A stretch of DNA of 30,072 bases, from the NCBI GenBank assembly GCA_012522645.1, contig JAAYKC010000052.1, positions 1 to 30,072 on the forward strand. The letters run 5' to 3'. Position 1 is the stretch's first letter. Each line of letters opens with the position of its first letter. The notes below the pieces were generated by a model. It saw only the letters and a list, made by a program, of their open reading frames with translations, ran no database searches and was not told the origin of the DNA. A program made the translations under genes and the position numbers. The DNA is from Thermoplasmatales archaeon. GTDB lineage: Archaea; Thermoplasmatota; Thermoplasmata; Methanomassiliicoccales; Methanomethylophilaceae. Shown here in pieces: positions 14,997-23,117 of this stretch.

Positions 14997-17016
14997 ATCG
15001 ATGAGCAGGGTCGTAATCGTGGGCAGCAGAGCCCATCTTGATAAAGCGATCGAGGCTTTGTACGAATCAGAGATCCTTCATCTTGTTGATTACACAAACG
15101 GTTCTGATGACGGTTTTTTCATAGGCAGACCCCTGAAAGGCTCTCAGGAGGCCTCTGAGAGGCTTCTCAGGATAAGGGCAGCCGAGAAGGAGTTGGGGCT
15201 CAAGGCCAGTGCGGAAGACCCCTTCCCCGTTAAGGATATAAGGGCTCAGATATCCGCGGGCAAGGTCGATGAGATAGAGAAAGAGGTCTTCGCCGTTGCC
15301 GATGAGAGGAACAACCTTGTGCAGAGGATCTCGGATCTGGAGGCGATTCACAGGAATCTCAGTCTTCTTTCCAGGCTCCCTTTGGATATGGAGCTTTATT
15401 CAGGTTATGATTCAGTAAAAGTGTTCATAGGAACATTCAAGACAGATCCCACGGAAGCGCTTTCCGGACTGGAGAACGCTGAGGTGTTCACAGATGTCAG
15501 GAAGAGCGAGGCACCCGTAGCTGCGGTTTTCGTCAAAGCATCCGATTCGGACAAGGCATCCGCGATCCTCTCCGATCACAGATATTCGGAGATACCGGTG
15601 CCTGAAGGATCGGGCCCGCCGGGGTTAATGGCAGAGAAAGTGGCGGCGGAGATCGCGGACCTTAATGCAAGGCTCGAGGAGATAGGCAGGAACATGGCCG
15701 AGTTCTCTGAGAAGCACGGGGCCTTCCTGGCGGCATCCGATGAGGAGCTGTCCATACAGGTGGAGAAAGGAGAGATACCTCTCAGGATAGCCACAAGCGA
15801 TTATTCGTTCGTGATAGACGGATGGGTGCCATCCGTTCAGGTGGAGAGCGCGAAAGCGGAGCTGGAGGCGAAGCTCGAAGGCACCGCATACGTGGAGTTC
15901 CAGGAGACGAGGGGCAGGAAGCAGCACGAATCCGATGAGGCGGAACCGCGCTTCAAGACCGCGCCTTCCAAGATGAAGAACGGTGAGATGGCTGCCAAGT
16001 TCGAGTACCCCACCAAACTGGTCTCCACACCCAAATACAATGAGTTGGACCCGTCCATTCTGATGGCGGTCTTCCTCCCCTTCTTCTTCGGATTCATGGT
16101 GGGGGATGCGGCCTACGCACTCCCCTTCATAATATTGGGTCTCTACGGCATCAAGAATGCCAAGAGCCAAGAGTTCAGGGCCATAGGCACCGTTCTCTTC
16201 TTCGGCGGCATATGGGCCTTCATATTCGGCTTCTTCTTCTTCGGGGAGATGCTGGGGATGCACTTCATAGCCCCAGATGAATTTGATGCCCTGACAGTGA
16301 ATTGGCAGGATCTGCTCGGAATAGCGAGTTATCCAGATTGGTTCGTCAGCATAATACCCGGCGGTCACGGAGTTGGGAAGCTCGTCGATGTGACGTTCCT
16401 GCTGAAGGTGAGCGTGTACATGGGGATAGTGCACCTGTTCATAGCCTACGCGATAGGCTTCTACAACTCCTACATCCAGCACGGATTGAAGGAGGCAATG
16501 CAGCACAACGGCGGCTGGCTCTTCATCCTTGTCGGGCTTGTCATGGTGTGCTACGCTATGACCGAGGTCCTGTTCTACTCCAAAGCGATCGAGGGAGTGC
16601 TCCTCTATACGCTTCTTGCAGGGGTCATCCTTCTCCTGATAGGTGCGGTCATCGCATGGCCTGTGGAGAAGGCGCAGGTGATAATGGAGATGCCGGGCAT
16701 TGTCGGGAACATCCTGTCATATACGCGTCTCGCAGCCATCGGAATGTCCAAAGCGGGCATGGCGCTGGCGTTTAACTACATGTCCATTATCATGATAGGT
16801 TCCGGAGGGGACATAGTCAGCTACATAGCCGGCTTCCTGATCTTCCTCATCGGGCATCTCATGATCTGGGTCTTGGCCATTCTCTCGGCCGGTCTGCACG
16901 CACTGAGGCTGCAGTTCGTCGAGGCAATGAACAAGTTCTTCGTGGGCGGCGGTGATGAGTATGCGCCGCTCATGGTGAAACGCAAAAACACAAAAATCGT
17001 AGAAACAGAGGTATAA
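14983..17016 (+). CDS. atpI: A-type ATP synthase subunit I (subunit a)
   Basis: 677 residues. The first ~345 are a cytosolic arm with coiled-coil segments (for instance LNARLEEIGRNMAEFSEKH); the rest is membrane domain with about eight hydrophobic spans, beginning SILMAVFLPFFFGFMVGDAAY. The essential Arg facing the c-ring lies in LSYTRLAAIGMSKAG (~residue 582). With the K ring it forms the ion channel. The ATG at 14983 has GAGAGGA in good position; an alternative ATG at 15001 follows the atpH stop. The membrane domain's N-to-C order matches the V/A-type family. Confidence 0.96.
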   Translation: MSLPESMSRVVIVGSRAHLDKAIEALYESEILHLVDYTNGSDDGFFIGRPLKGSQEASERLLRIRAAEKELGLKASAEDPFPVKDIRAQISAGKVDEIEKEVFAVADERNNLVQRISDLEAIHRNLSLLSRLPLDMELYSGYDSVKVFIGTFKTDPTEALSGLENAEVFTDVRKSEAPVAAVFVKASDSDKASAILSDHRYSEIPVPEGSGPPGLMAEKVAAEIADLNARLEEIGRNMAEFSEKHGAFLAASDEELSIQVEKGEIPLRIATSDYSFVIDGWVPSVQVESAKAELEAKLEGTAYVEFQETRGRKQHESDEAEPRFKTAPSKMKNGEMAAKFEYPTKLVSTPKYNELDPSILMAVFLPFFFGFMVGDAAYALPFIILGLYGIKNAKSQEFRAIGTVLFFGGIWAFIFGFFFFGEMLGMHFIAPDEFDALTVNWQDLLGIASYPDWFVSIIPGGHGVGKLVDVTFLLKVSVYMGIVHLFIAYAIGFYNSYIQHGLKEAMQHNGGWLFILVGLVMVCYAMTEVLFYSKAIEGVLLYTLLAGVILLLIGAVIAWPVEKAQVIMEMPGIVGNILSYTRLAAIGMSKAGMALAFNYMSIIMIGSGGDIVSYIAGFLIFLIGHLMIWVLAILSAGLHALRLQFVEAMNKFFVGGGDEYAPLMVKRKNTKIVETEV

Positions 17017-17019
17017 GAA

Positions 17020-17247
17020 ATGGAACTAGGATTGATAGCAATTGGAGCTGGTCTTGCAGTAGGGATCACCGGTCTCGCGTCCGGTTGGGCAGAGAAAGAC
17101 GTAGGCGCAGCGGCAGTCGGTGCGATGACCGAGGACCCCAGCCTGTTCGGTAAGGGTATGATTCTCATGGTTCTGCCTGAGACAATCGTCATCTTCGGAC
17201 TTGTCGTCGCTATTCTCTTAATATTCGTGACCGGCGCCAGCGTCTGA
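17020..17247 (+). CDS. atpK: A-type ATP synthase subunit K (c-ring proteolipid)
   Basis: 75 residues forming one hairpin of two transmembrane helices (~3-35 and ~45-72). The ion-binding carboxylate is Glu54 in LPETIVIFG. Helix 1 carries a second acidic residue, Glu25 in GWAEKDVG, where many sodium-type rings have Gln. The single hairpin is the short form, unlike the multi-hairpin versions of some methanogens. It starts 3 nt after atpI, and the 22-bp gap to atpE contains AGGAG. Confidence 0.95.
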   Translation: MELGLIAIGAGLAVGITGLASGWAEKDVGAAAVGAMTEDPSLFGKGMILMVLPETIVIFGLVVAILLIFVTGASV

Positions 17248-17269
17248 AACGAGAATCAGGAGCCGTCCC

Positions 17270-17827
17270 ATGGCATTAGACAGCGTGAAGATGGAGATCG
17301 GCCGCTCAGCGGACGAGGCAGCCAAGGCCGTGAAGGCCGAGGCGGATGCGGAGATTGCCCGTATCAATGCCGATGCTGACGCTAAGATCGCATCTATAAG
17401 AGAAAAAGAAAACAAGAGGCTCGAAGAGTCGATAGCCCGCCTCACCCGCCAGGAGATCTCAAGCACTGAGCTTGAGAGCAAGAAGATAGTCCTGGTGGAG
17501 AAGAAGGAGATCCTTGAGGAGGCTTTCACAGCGACCCTTGCCGATCTGGAGTCTGCGTCAAAAGAGAAGAAACTGGCGCAGTACAAGAAGATGGTAGAGG
17601 CTGCGAAGCAGGCGATAGATAAGCCGAAGGCTTACATGTCCCCAGACGACTCATTCAAGGCCGCGGACCTCGGCGTATCCGAGATCGTCAAAGACGAGCG
17701 TATAACCGGCGGGCTCATCCTCGAGAACGAGGACGGCTCCGTGCAGGTCGATATGCAGTACAAGACGATCCTGAAGACCGTATGGGACCGCGAGATGAAG
17801 AGCCTCTCGGACACACTCTTCGGGTGA
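17270..17827 (+). CDS. atpE: A-type ATP synthase subunit E (peripheral stalk)
   Basis: 185 residues: a long N-terminal alpha-helical arm (~1-95; EADAEIARINADADAKIASI and following heptads) and a C-terminal globular head (~100-185; VKDERITGGLILENEDGSVQVD is the family signature). It pairs with H as stator stalk and contacts subunit B. The ATG at 17270 is 22 bp after atpK with AGGAG upstream. It is followed after 5 bp by atpC. Confidence 0.93.
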   Translation: MALDSVKMEIGRSADEAAKAVKAEADAEIARINADADAKIASIREKENKRLEESIARLTRQEISSTELESKKIVLVEKKEILEEAFTATLADLESASKEKKLAQYKKMVEAAKQAIDKPKAYMSPDDSFKAADLGVSEIVKDERITGGLILENEDGSVQVDMQYKTILKTVWDREMKSLSDTLFG

Positions 17828-17832
17828 AGGGA

Positions 17833-18891
17833 ATGTTCGGGCGCAAAGGAAAAGGAGGTAAGGGCAACTACCCGTACGCGGTAGCCAGAGTCAAGGCGAA
17901 GAAGGCTCAGCTCATGGGGGAGGACACATACTCCAAGATGCTGATGATGTCTTTGCCCGAGATATCCCGTTTCATAGGGGAATCCGGTTACCAGAAGGAG
18001 ATAGCCGCCCTCGCAGGAAGGTATGACGGAGTGGACCTGATAGAGCATGCCACGTACTCAAACATGGCGAACTACTTCAGGGGCGTACTCGACGTCACCA
18101 CCGGGGAGCTGCACGAGATGCTGGCAGCCTATCTCGAGAAGTGGGATATATGGAACTTCAAGGTAATCCTCCGCGGTAAGTCCTTCGGGATGGACGCGGA
18201 CAGTATCAAAGAGGATCTGGTCCCCGCCGGGAAACTTGACCAGCAGGCATTGGAAAGGCTCCTTTCGATGGAGTCCGAGGAGGAAATAATAGCGGCCTAC
18301 GGCAGGGTCGCGAATGTGATCTTCCCGACAGAACTGATATCCGCTTATGAGGAGAGCAGGAACCTGTCGGAACTGGAGGATTTCCTGGAGAAGGACCACT
18401 ACGATTCCCTGCTGAGGAGCATAGACCCGTCTTCAAGACCCACGCGCCTGTACCAGGACTATATCCGCAAGGAGATAGACATCACAAACGTGGAGACGAT
18501 CCTGAAGCTGAAAGCAGAAGGAATACGCGGGGAAGAGGTAATGAAATACATCATCCCCGGCGGAAAACAGATTGATAAGAAGCTGGCCACACAGCTTGCC
18601 AATGCCGAGTCGCTCTCGGCGGCGGTGAACGATTTAGCGCCACTTGATTTCTACGATGATATCAAAAATGCGCTGGACGAGACCAATTCGCTCAGGAGTA
18701 TTGTGGCCGGGATGAAGAAGTACCACATAAGGCAGGCCAAGACGTTCTCGCATCTCTATCCCCTGTCGGTTATCCCGATCATTGATTTCATGATCCACAA
18801 GGAGAATGAGGTCAACAACATCAGGATAATAGCCAGAGGATTGAACAGCGGGCTCGACGCGGATGTCATAAAAGAACTACTGGTGATCTGA
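17833..18891 (+). CDS. atpC: A-type ATP synthase subunit C (central stalk-ring adaptor)
   Basis: 352 residues, all-helical, with three similar sub-domains; typical motifs are YPYAVARVKAKKAQLM near the start, EKWDIWNFKVILRGK (~110) and HKENEVNNIRIIARG near the end. It couples the rotor shaft (D/F) to the c-ring. I choose ATG 17833, preceded by GGTGAAGGG, rather than the ATG at 17782, which overlaps atpE by 46 nt. The start region is basic (GRKGKGGKGN), a small extension. Its TGA overlaps the atpF ATG by one base. Confidence 0.94.
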   Translation: MFGRKGKGGKGNYPYAVARVKAKKAQLMGEDTYSKMLMMSLPEISRFIGESGYQKEIAALAGRYDGVDLIEHATYSNMANYFRGVLDVTTGELHEMLAAYLEKWDIWNFKVILRGKSFGMDADSIKEDLVPAGKLDQQALERLLSMESEEEIIAAYGRVANVIFPTELISAYEESRNLSELEDFLEKDHYDSLLRSIDPSSRPTRLYQDYIRKEIDITNVETILKLKAEGIRGEEVMKYIIPGGKQIDKKLATQLANAESLSAAVNDLAPLDFYDDIKNALDETNSLRSIVAGMKKYHIRQAKTFSHLYPLSVIPIIDFMIHKENEVNNIRIIARGLNSGLDADVIKELLVI

Positions 18892-19196
18892 TGGAAATAG
18901 CGGTCATAGGCAATGAGGATTTCGTGCTGGGATTCAGGCTGGCAGGCCTGAGGCGCGTCTTCGTGGCCACCCCGGAGAACTACGGGGAGGTAATAATGAA
19001 AGCGATGTCCGATCCGAACATAGGCATACTTGCCGCGGACGGGAAGGACATGGACCTGCTTCCGTCGAACGTTAGACAGAAGGTGCTGGATTCCGTCCAG
19101 CCCGTCGTCGTCCCGGTGGGAAGAGGTGAGACTGACCTTCGTGAGAAGGTAAAAAGAGCGATTGGCGTTGATTTATACAAAACAGAGGATGAATAG
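18891..19196 (+). CDS. atpF: A-type ATP synthase subunit F (central stalk)
   Basis: 101 residues with the Rossmann-like F fold: MEIAVIGNEDFVLGFRLAGL at the start and PVVVPVGRGE near the end. It sits on the D shaft inside the A3B3 head. The ATG overlaps the atpC stop (TGATG). The stop is TAG (19194-19196) and is followed with no spacer by the atpA ATG in the same reading frame, so amber read-through would yield an F-A fusion. Confidence 0.94.
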   Translation: MEIAVIGNEDFVLGFRLAGLRRVFVATPENYGEVIMKAMSDPNIGILAADGKDMDLLPSNVRQKVLDSVQPVVVPVGRGETDLREKVKRAIGVDLYKTEDE

Positions 19197-20924
19197 ATGA
19201 GCAAAGAAGGTGTAATCTACAGGGTCGCCGGACCGGTCGTTACGGCTGTCGGTATCTCCCCCCGTATGTACGATGTTGTGTACGTAGGGAATGAGAACCT
19301 GATGGGCGAAGTGATCAAGATAATCGGTGATCATACAATCATCCAGGTCTATGAGGAAACGTCCGGCGTAAAACCGGGAGAGCCGGTTACCAACACCGGG
19401 CGCCCCCTCGTTGCTGAGTTGGGACCGGGGCTGCTGAGCTCCGTCTACGACGGCATACAGAGGCCCCTGCCCCTGCTGAGGGATAAGACTGGGGACTTCA
19501 TTTTCCGTGGAGTCACGGCACCTGGATTGGACAGAGAGAAGAAATGGGATTTCAACCCCGTTGTCAAGAAAGGCGACGCGGTGTCTCCCGGACAGATAAT
19601 AGGTACCGTTATGGAAGGGACCATAGAGCACAGGATCATGGTTCCCCCGGACGTTGAAGGCAAGGTCGAGGACATAAAAGCCGGAAGCTTCACGGTCGAG
19701 GAGACCGTGGCCAAGGTGGGCGGTCAGGACATCATGATGATGCAGAAATGGCCCGTCCGCAATCCCAGACCTGTCAAGGAGAAGATGCAGCCGGACATAC
19801 CCCTGATCACAGGTCAGAGGGTTCTGGACACCATGTTCCCCCTGGCCAAGGGCGGAGCTGCGGCCATCCCCGGCGGATTCGGTACAGGGAAGACGGTCAC
19901 GCAGCAGCAGCTGGCCAAGTAGTCCGATGCAGAGATAGTCGTATACATAGGATGCGGAGAGCGCGGTAATGAGATGACAGAGGTTCTCACGGAGTTCCCT
20001 GCACTCGAGGACCCCAAGACCGGGGACCCTCTGATGAACAGGACCGTTCTCATCGCGAACACATCCAACATGCCTGTGGCCGCAAGAGAGGCTTCCGTTT
20101 ACACGGGGATGACCATTGCGGAGTACTACAGGGATATGGGGTACAATGTCTCCCTTATGGCAGATTCCACCTCCAGGTGGGCAGAGGCCATGAGAGAGAT
20201 CTCCTCCAGGCTCGAAGAGATGCCCGGAGAGGAAGGGTACCCCGCATACCTGGCCGGCAGACTGTCCGAGTTCTATGAGCGCGCATGCCGCGCAGAGGCC
20301 CTTTGCGGTAAAGAGGGATCCATATCCGTTATCGGTGCGGTTTCTCCTCCCGGAGGGGACATATCCGAACCGGTTTCACAGAACACCCTGCGCATCGTGC
20401 GTGTGTTCTGGGCACTGGACACGAAGCTCAGGGAGAGGAGGCACTTCCCCGCCATCGACTGGCTGACGTCCTACTCTCTTTACAACAAGCAGCTGGCACA
20501 GTGGTACACTGACGAGGTCGCGGCGGATTTCCCCGCACTCAGGGAGTGGGCCATGCTGACCCTGCAGAGGGAGTCAGAGCTCCAGGAGATCGTCCAGCTG
20601 GTCGGTTCCGATGCTCTGCCTGATGAGCAGAAGGCAACCCTCGAGGTGTCCAAGATGATAAGGGAGATCTTCCTTCAGCAGAACGCATACCACCCGGTGG
20701 ACACGTACAGCCCCATGTCGAGGCAGTACGTCATGCTCAAGCTGATCAAGCAGTACGCGGACCTCTCCGCCAAGGCGGTGCAGGCAGGCGTGCCTCTGGA
20801 CAAGTTCGAATCCATACCTGCCAGGCAGAGGTTCATCAGGGCCAAGCTCGAAACGAACATAGATGATGAGCTCAAGGCAGTGGGCGAGGACATGGACGCT
20901 CAGTTCAGGGCCCTGGGGGTGTGA
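19197..20924 (+). CDS. atpA: A-type ATP synthase catalytic subunit A, with in-frame amber codon
   Basis: 575 codons, the normal size for subunit A. The nucleotide site P-loop is GGFGTGKT (226-233), and the catalytic loop CGERGNE follows at 253-259. Codon 242 is TAG, in QLAK-[TAG]-SDAEIVVYIGCGERG, where homologues have LAKWSD (archaeal) or LSKYS (eukaryotic). Both sides are intact and in the same frame, with no other lesion. The next in-frame ATG (19974) lies after the catalytic Glu, so a restarted downstream product would lack it. TAG could be decoded as pyrrolysine, could be suppressed, or could be a TGG-to-TAG substitution in strain or assembly. AtpA hydrolyses/synthesises ATP with B in the A3B3 head. 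Confidence 0.93.
19920..19922 (+). other. In-frame TAG (codon 242) within atpA
   Basis: TAG immediately follows GCCAAG and precedes TCCGATGCAG. The frame continues open for 334 codons to the natural TGA at 20922-20924. One base change (TGG to TAG) would account for it if Trp is ancestral. No obvious stem-loop is visible just downstream. Confidence 0.95.
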
Positions 20925-20926
20925 TA

Positions 20927-22312
20927 ATGGCAGAAGTCAAAGTATCAAAAGAATACAAGACCATCTCCGAGATCGCAGGACCTCTGATCTTCGTCGAGAA
21001 GACGGAACCTGTATCCTACGATGAGCTGGTCAGTGTCAAGCTGTCCGACGGCAGCATGAAGAGAGGCAAGGTCCTGGACAGCTCGGACAAGGTAGTGATC
21101 GTCCAGGTGTTCGAAGGGACCACCGGCATAGACAGGAGCGCATCCGTCCGTTTCCTTGGCGAAACGATGAAGATGCCCGTCTCCAGAGATATGCTGGGAA
21201 GGATCCTCTCCGGTGCGGGAGACCCCATAGACGGCGGTCCTCCGATAAACCCTGAGCAGAGGATCGACATAACCGGTGCGGCCATCAATCCCTGGGCAAG
21301 GGACAGCCCCCACGATTTCATACAGACCGGGATATCCACGATAGACGGGATGAACACCCTGGTCAGAGGGCAGAAACTCCCCATATTCTCCGGGTCCGGT
21401 CTTCCCCACAACGATCTGGCACTTCAGATCGCAAGGCAGGCCAAGGTCCGCGGGGAGCACGAGGAGTTCGCCGTGGTGTTCGTGGCCATGGGTATCACCA
21501 ACGAAGAGAAGCAGACCTTCATGAAGGAGTTCGAGAGGACCGGCGCTCTGAAGAACGCAGTGGTCTTCCTGAACCTCGCTGACGACCCGGCAACGGAGCG
21601 TATCGTCACCCCGCGTCTGGGACTCACCACCGCGGAATACATGGCCTTCGAGCTGGGGATGCAGGTTCTCGTCATCATGACGGACATGACCAACTATTGC
21701 GAGGCGCTGCGTCAGGTGGGTGCAGCCAGGGAGGAAGTGCCCGGAAGGCGCGGATACCCCGGTTACATGTACACAGATCTGGCACAGCTGTACGAGCGTG
21801 CAGGGAGGATCAAGGACAAGAAAGGATCGATCACACAGATCCCCATCCTGTCGATGCCCGGAGACGATATCACCCACCCCATCCCGGACCTGTCCGGGTA
21901 CATCACGGAGGGTCAGATCGTCATGTCCAGGGACCTGCACCGTGCAGGCATATATCCGCCGGTCAACGTTTCGTCATCCCTCAGCAGGCTGATGGGAGGA
22001 GGAACCGGTGAAGGAAGGACCCGTGCGGACCACAAAGGTGTGTCTGACCAGCTGTACGCAGCGTATGCGGAAGGCAAGGACCTTCGCGGATTGGTCGCCA
22101 TCGTCGGTAAGGAATCTCTCTCCGAGAAGGACAGGAAACTTCTGGACTTTGCGGACATGTTCGAGGACAGGATCGTTCGCCAGGGTGCGGATGAGGACCG
22201 TTCCATCGAGGACACTCTTGCCATAGCCTGGGACATACTCGGATCCCTGGATATCGATCAGATCACAAGAATCGACCGCAAGTACATAGATAAGTACCTG
22301 AAAAAGGCGTGA
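20927..22312 (+). CDS. atpB: A-type ATP synthase subunit B (non-catalytic)
   Basis: 461 residues from ATG 20927. The nucleotide-site region is SGSGLPHNDLA (~151-161), the degenerate P-loop typical of subunit B, and the head domains follow the F1/V1 pattern: an N-terminal beta barrel, central nucleotide fold, and helical C terminus ending YIDKYLKKA. It alternates with A in the A3B3 ring. An upstream in-frame GTG at 20921 is less likely; GGGGGTG and GTGATA before the ATG can serve as ribosome binding site. It begins 2 nt after the atpA stop. Confidence 0.96.
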   Translation: MAEVKVSKEYKTISEIAGPLIFVEKTEPVSYDELVSVKLSDGSMKRGKVLDSSDKVVIVQVFEGTTGIDRSASVRFLGETMKMPVSRDMLGRILSGAGDPIDGGPPINPEQRIDITGAAINPWARDSPHDFIQTGISTIDGMNTLVRGQKLPIFSGSGLPHNDLALQIARQAKVRGEHEEFAVVFVAMGITNEEKQTFMKEFERTGALKNAVVFLNLADDPATERIVTPRLGLTTAEYMAFELGMQVLVIMTDMTNYCEALRQVGAAREEVPGRRGYPGYMYTDLAQLYERAGRIKDKKGSITQIPILSMPGDDITHPIPDLSGYITEGQIVMSRDLHRAGIYPPVNVSSSLSRLMGGGTGEGRTRADHKGVSDQLYAAYAEGKDLRGLVAIVGKESLSEKDRKLLDFADMFEDRIVRQGADEDRSIEDTLAIAWDILGSLDIDQITRIDRKYIDKYLKKA

Positions 22313-22317
22313 GCGAT

Positions 22318-22950
22318 ATGCCGACGCACGATATCACCCCCACCCGCTCGGTCCTCCTGGACCTCAAGAAGAGGATCAAACTGTCCCAGAACGGGCACAA
22401 GATCATGAAGATGAAGAGGGACGGCCTCATCATCGAGTTCTTCGAGGTAATGGAGAAGGCCAAGCAGATGCGCGGCTCGGTGGTCTCCGACTACCAGATC
22501 GCCATGAACAAGATAGCCGTGGCAACGGCTGTAGAGGGAGAGATCGCAGTAAAGAGCGCGGCCTATGCCATCAAAGCAGAGCCTCAGGTCGAGGTCGGCA
22601 GCAAGAGCATCATGGGGATGGCGGTCCCCAGAGTGGAGGCGAAGATAGAGCGCGGTAACATCCTGAACAAGGGCTACGGCGTGATATCCACTTCCGCTTA
22701 CATCGAAGAGGCCTCCGAGGCCTTCGAGAATCTCCTGGTGACGCTTGTCCGCGCAGCGGAGATAGAGACCACCATGAAGAAGCGTCTGGATGAGATCGAG
22801 AAGACCAAGAGGAGGGTCAACGCCCTGGAGTTCAAGGTCATACCCGATCTTCTTGAGGGTAAGAGATTCGTGGAGTTCCGTCTGGAGGAGATGAGCAGGG
22901 AGGAGACGATCCGTCTCAAGCTCCTCAAGAGCAAATCGGAGAAAGCCTGA
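22318..22950 (+). CDS. atpD: A-type ATP synthase subunit D (central shaft)
   Basis: 210 residues beginning MPTHDITPTRSVLLDLKKRI, the D-subunit signature. Two long antiparallel helices (~8-75 and ~125-200) with LEFKVIPDLL near the end form the rotor axle with F. ATG 22318 is preferred; an in-frame GTG at 22309 overlaps the atpB stop. It ends 2 nt before a small membrane-protein ORF. Confidence 0.94.
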   Translation: MPTHDITPTRSVLLDLKKRIKLSQNGHKIMKMKRDGLIIEFFEVMEKAKQMRGSVVSDYQIAMNKIAVATAVEGEIAVKSAAYAIKAEPQVEVGSKSIMGMAVPRVEAKIERGNILNKGYGVISTSAYIEEASEAFENLLVTLVRAAEIETTMKKRLDEIEKTKRRVNALEFKVIPDLLEGKRFVEFRLEEMSREETIRLKLLKSKSEKA

Positions 22951-22952
22951 AG

Positions 22953-23093
22953 ATGAAGATAGAGGACTGGTACCTGTCTTTGAAGGGGAATCCTGAGAAG
23001 TTGGCGAAGGTCTTCAAAGTCATCTGGGCAACCTCCTATGCCGTGCTTATCCTCGGATTCATCCTGATAATCTACGTGCTGATCTATTCATGA
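22953..23093 (+). CDS. 46-aa membrane protein at the end of the ATP synthase operon
   Basis: An unlisted short ORF, ATG 22953 to TGA 23091-23093. The first ~23 residues are amphipathic and basic (MKIEDWYLSLKGNPEKLAKV); residues ~24-45 form one hydrophobic helix (VIWATSYAVLILGFILIIYV). The start lies 2 nt after the atpD stop and AAGCCTGAAG could be its weak ribosome site; tight spacing argues for translational coupling. The position, after D, is that of ahaG in the Methanosarcina aha operon, which also encodes a small protein, but sequence homology is not shown. It might be an ATP synthase accessory or assembly subunit. Confidence 0.7.
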   Translation: MKIEDWYLSLKGNPEKLAKVFKVIWATSYAVLILGFILIIYVLIYS

Positions 23094-23117
23094 AACCCTT
23101 TAAGAAACACAATTTTC

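Noticed and set aside
15625..16506. A 293-codon minus-strand open frame antisense to atpI
   Set aside because: Composition and repeated acidic/His runs reflect GC-rich coding on the other strand; the plus-strand frame is an unmistakable subunit I.
17782..17832. Upstream ATG extending atpC
   Set aside because: It lies within the atpE coding sequence in another frame and adds 17 non-homologous residues; ATG 17833 has a better ribosome site and homologous start.
19860..19980. Intein or frameshift in atpA
   Set aside because: Inteins are known near the P-loop in some archaeal A subunits, but no insertion exists here: the frame and sequence run straight through with only the TAG codon out of place.
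20945..21940. A 331-codon minus-strand open frame antisense to atpB
   Set aside because: It mirrors the conserved subunit B frame and shows no domain; it is a shadow of GC-rich codon bias.
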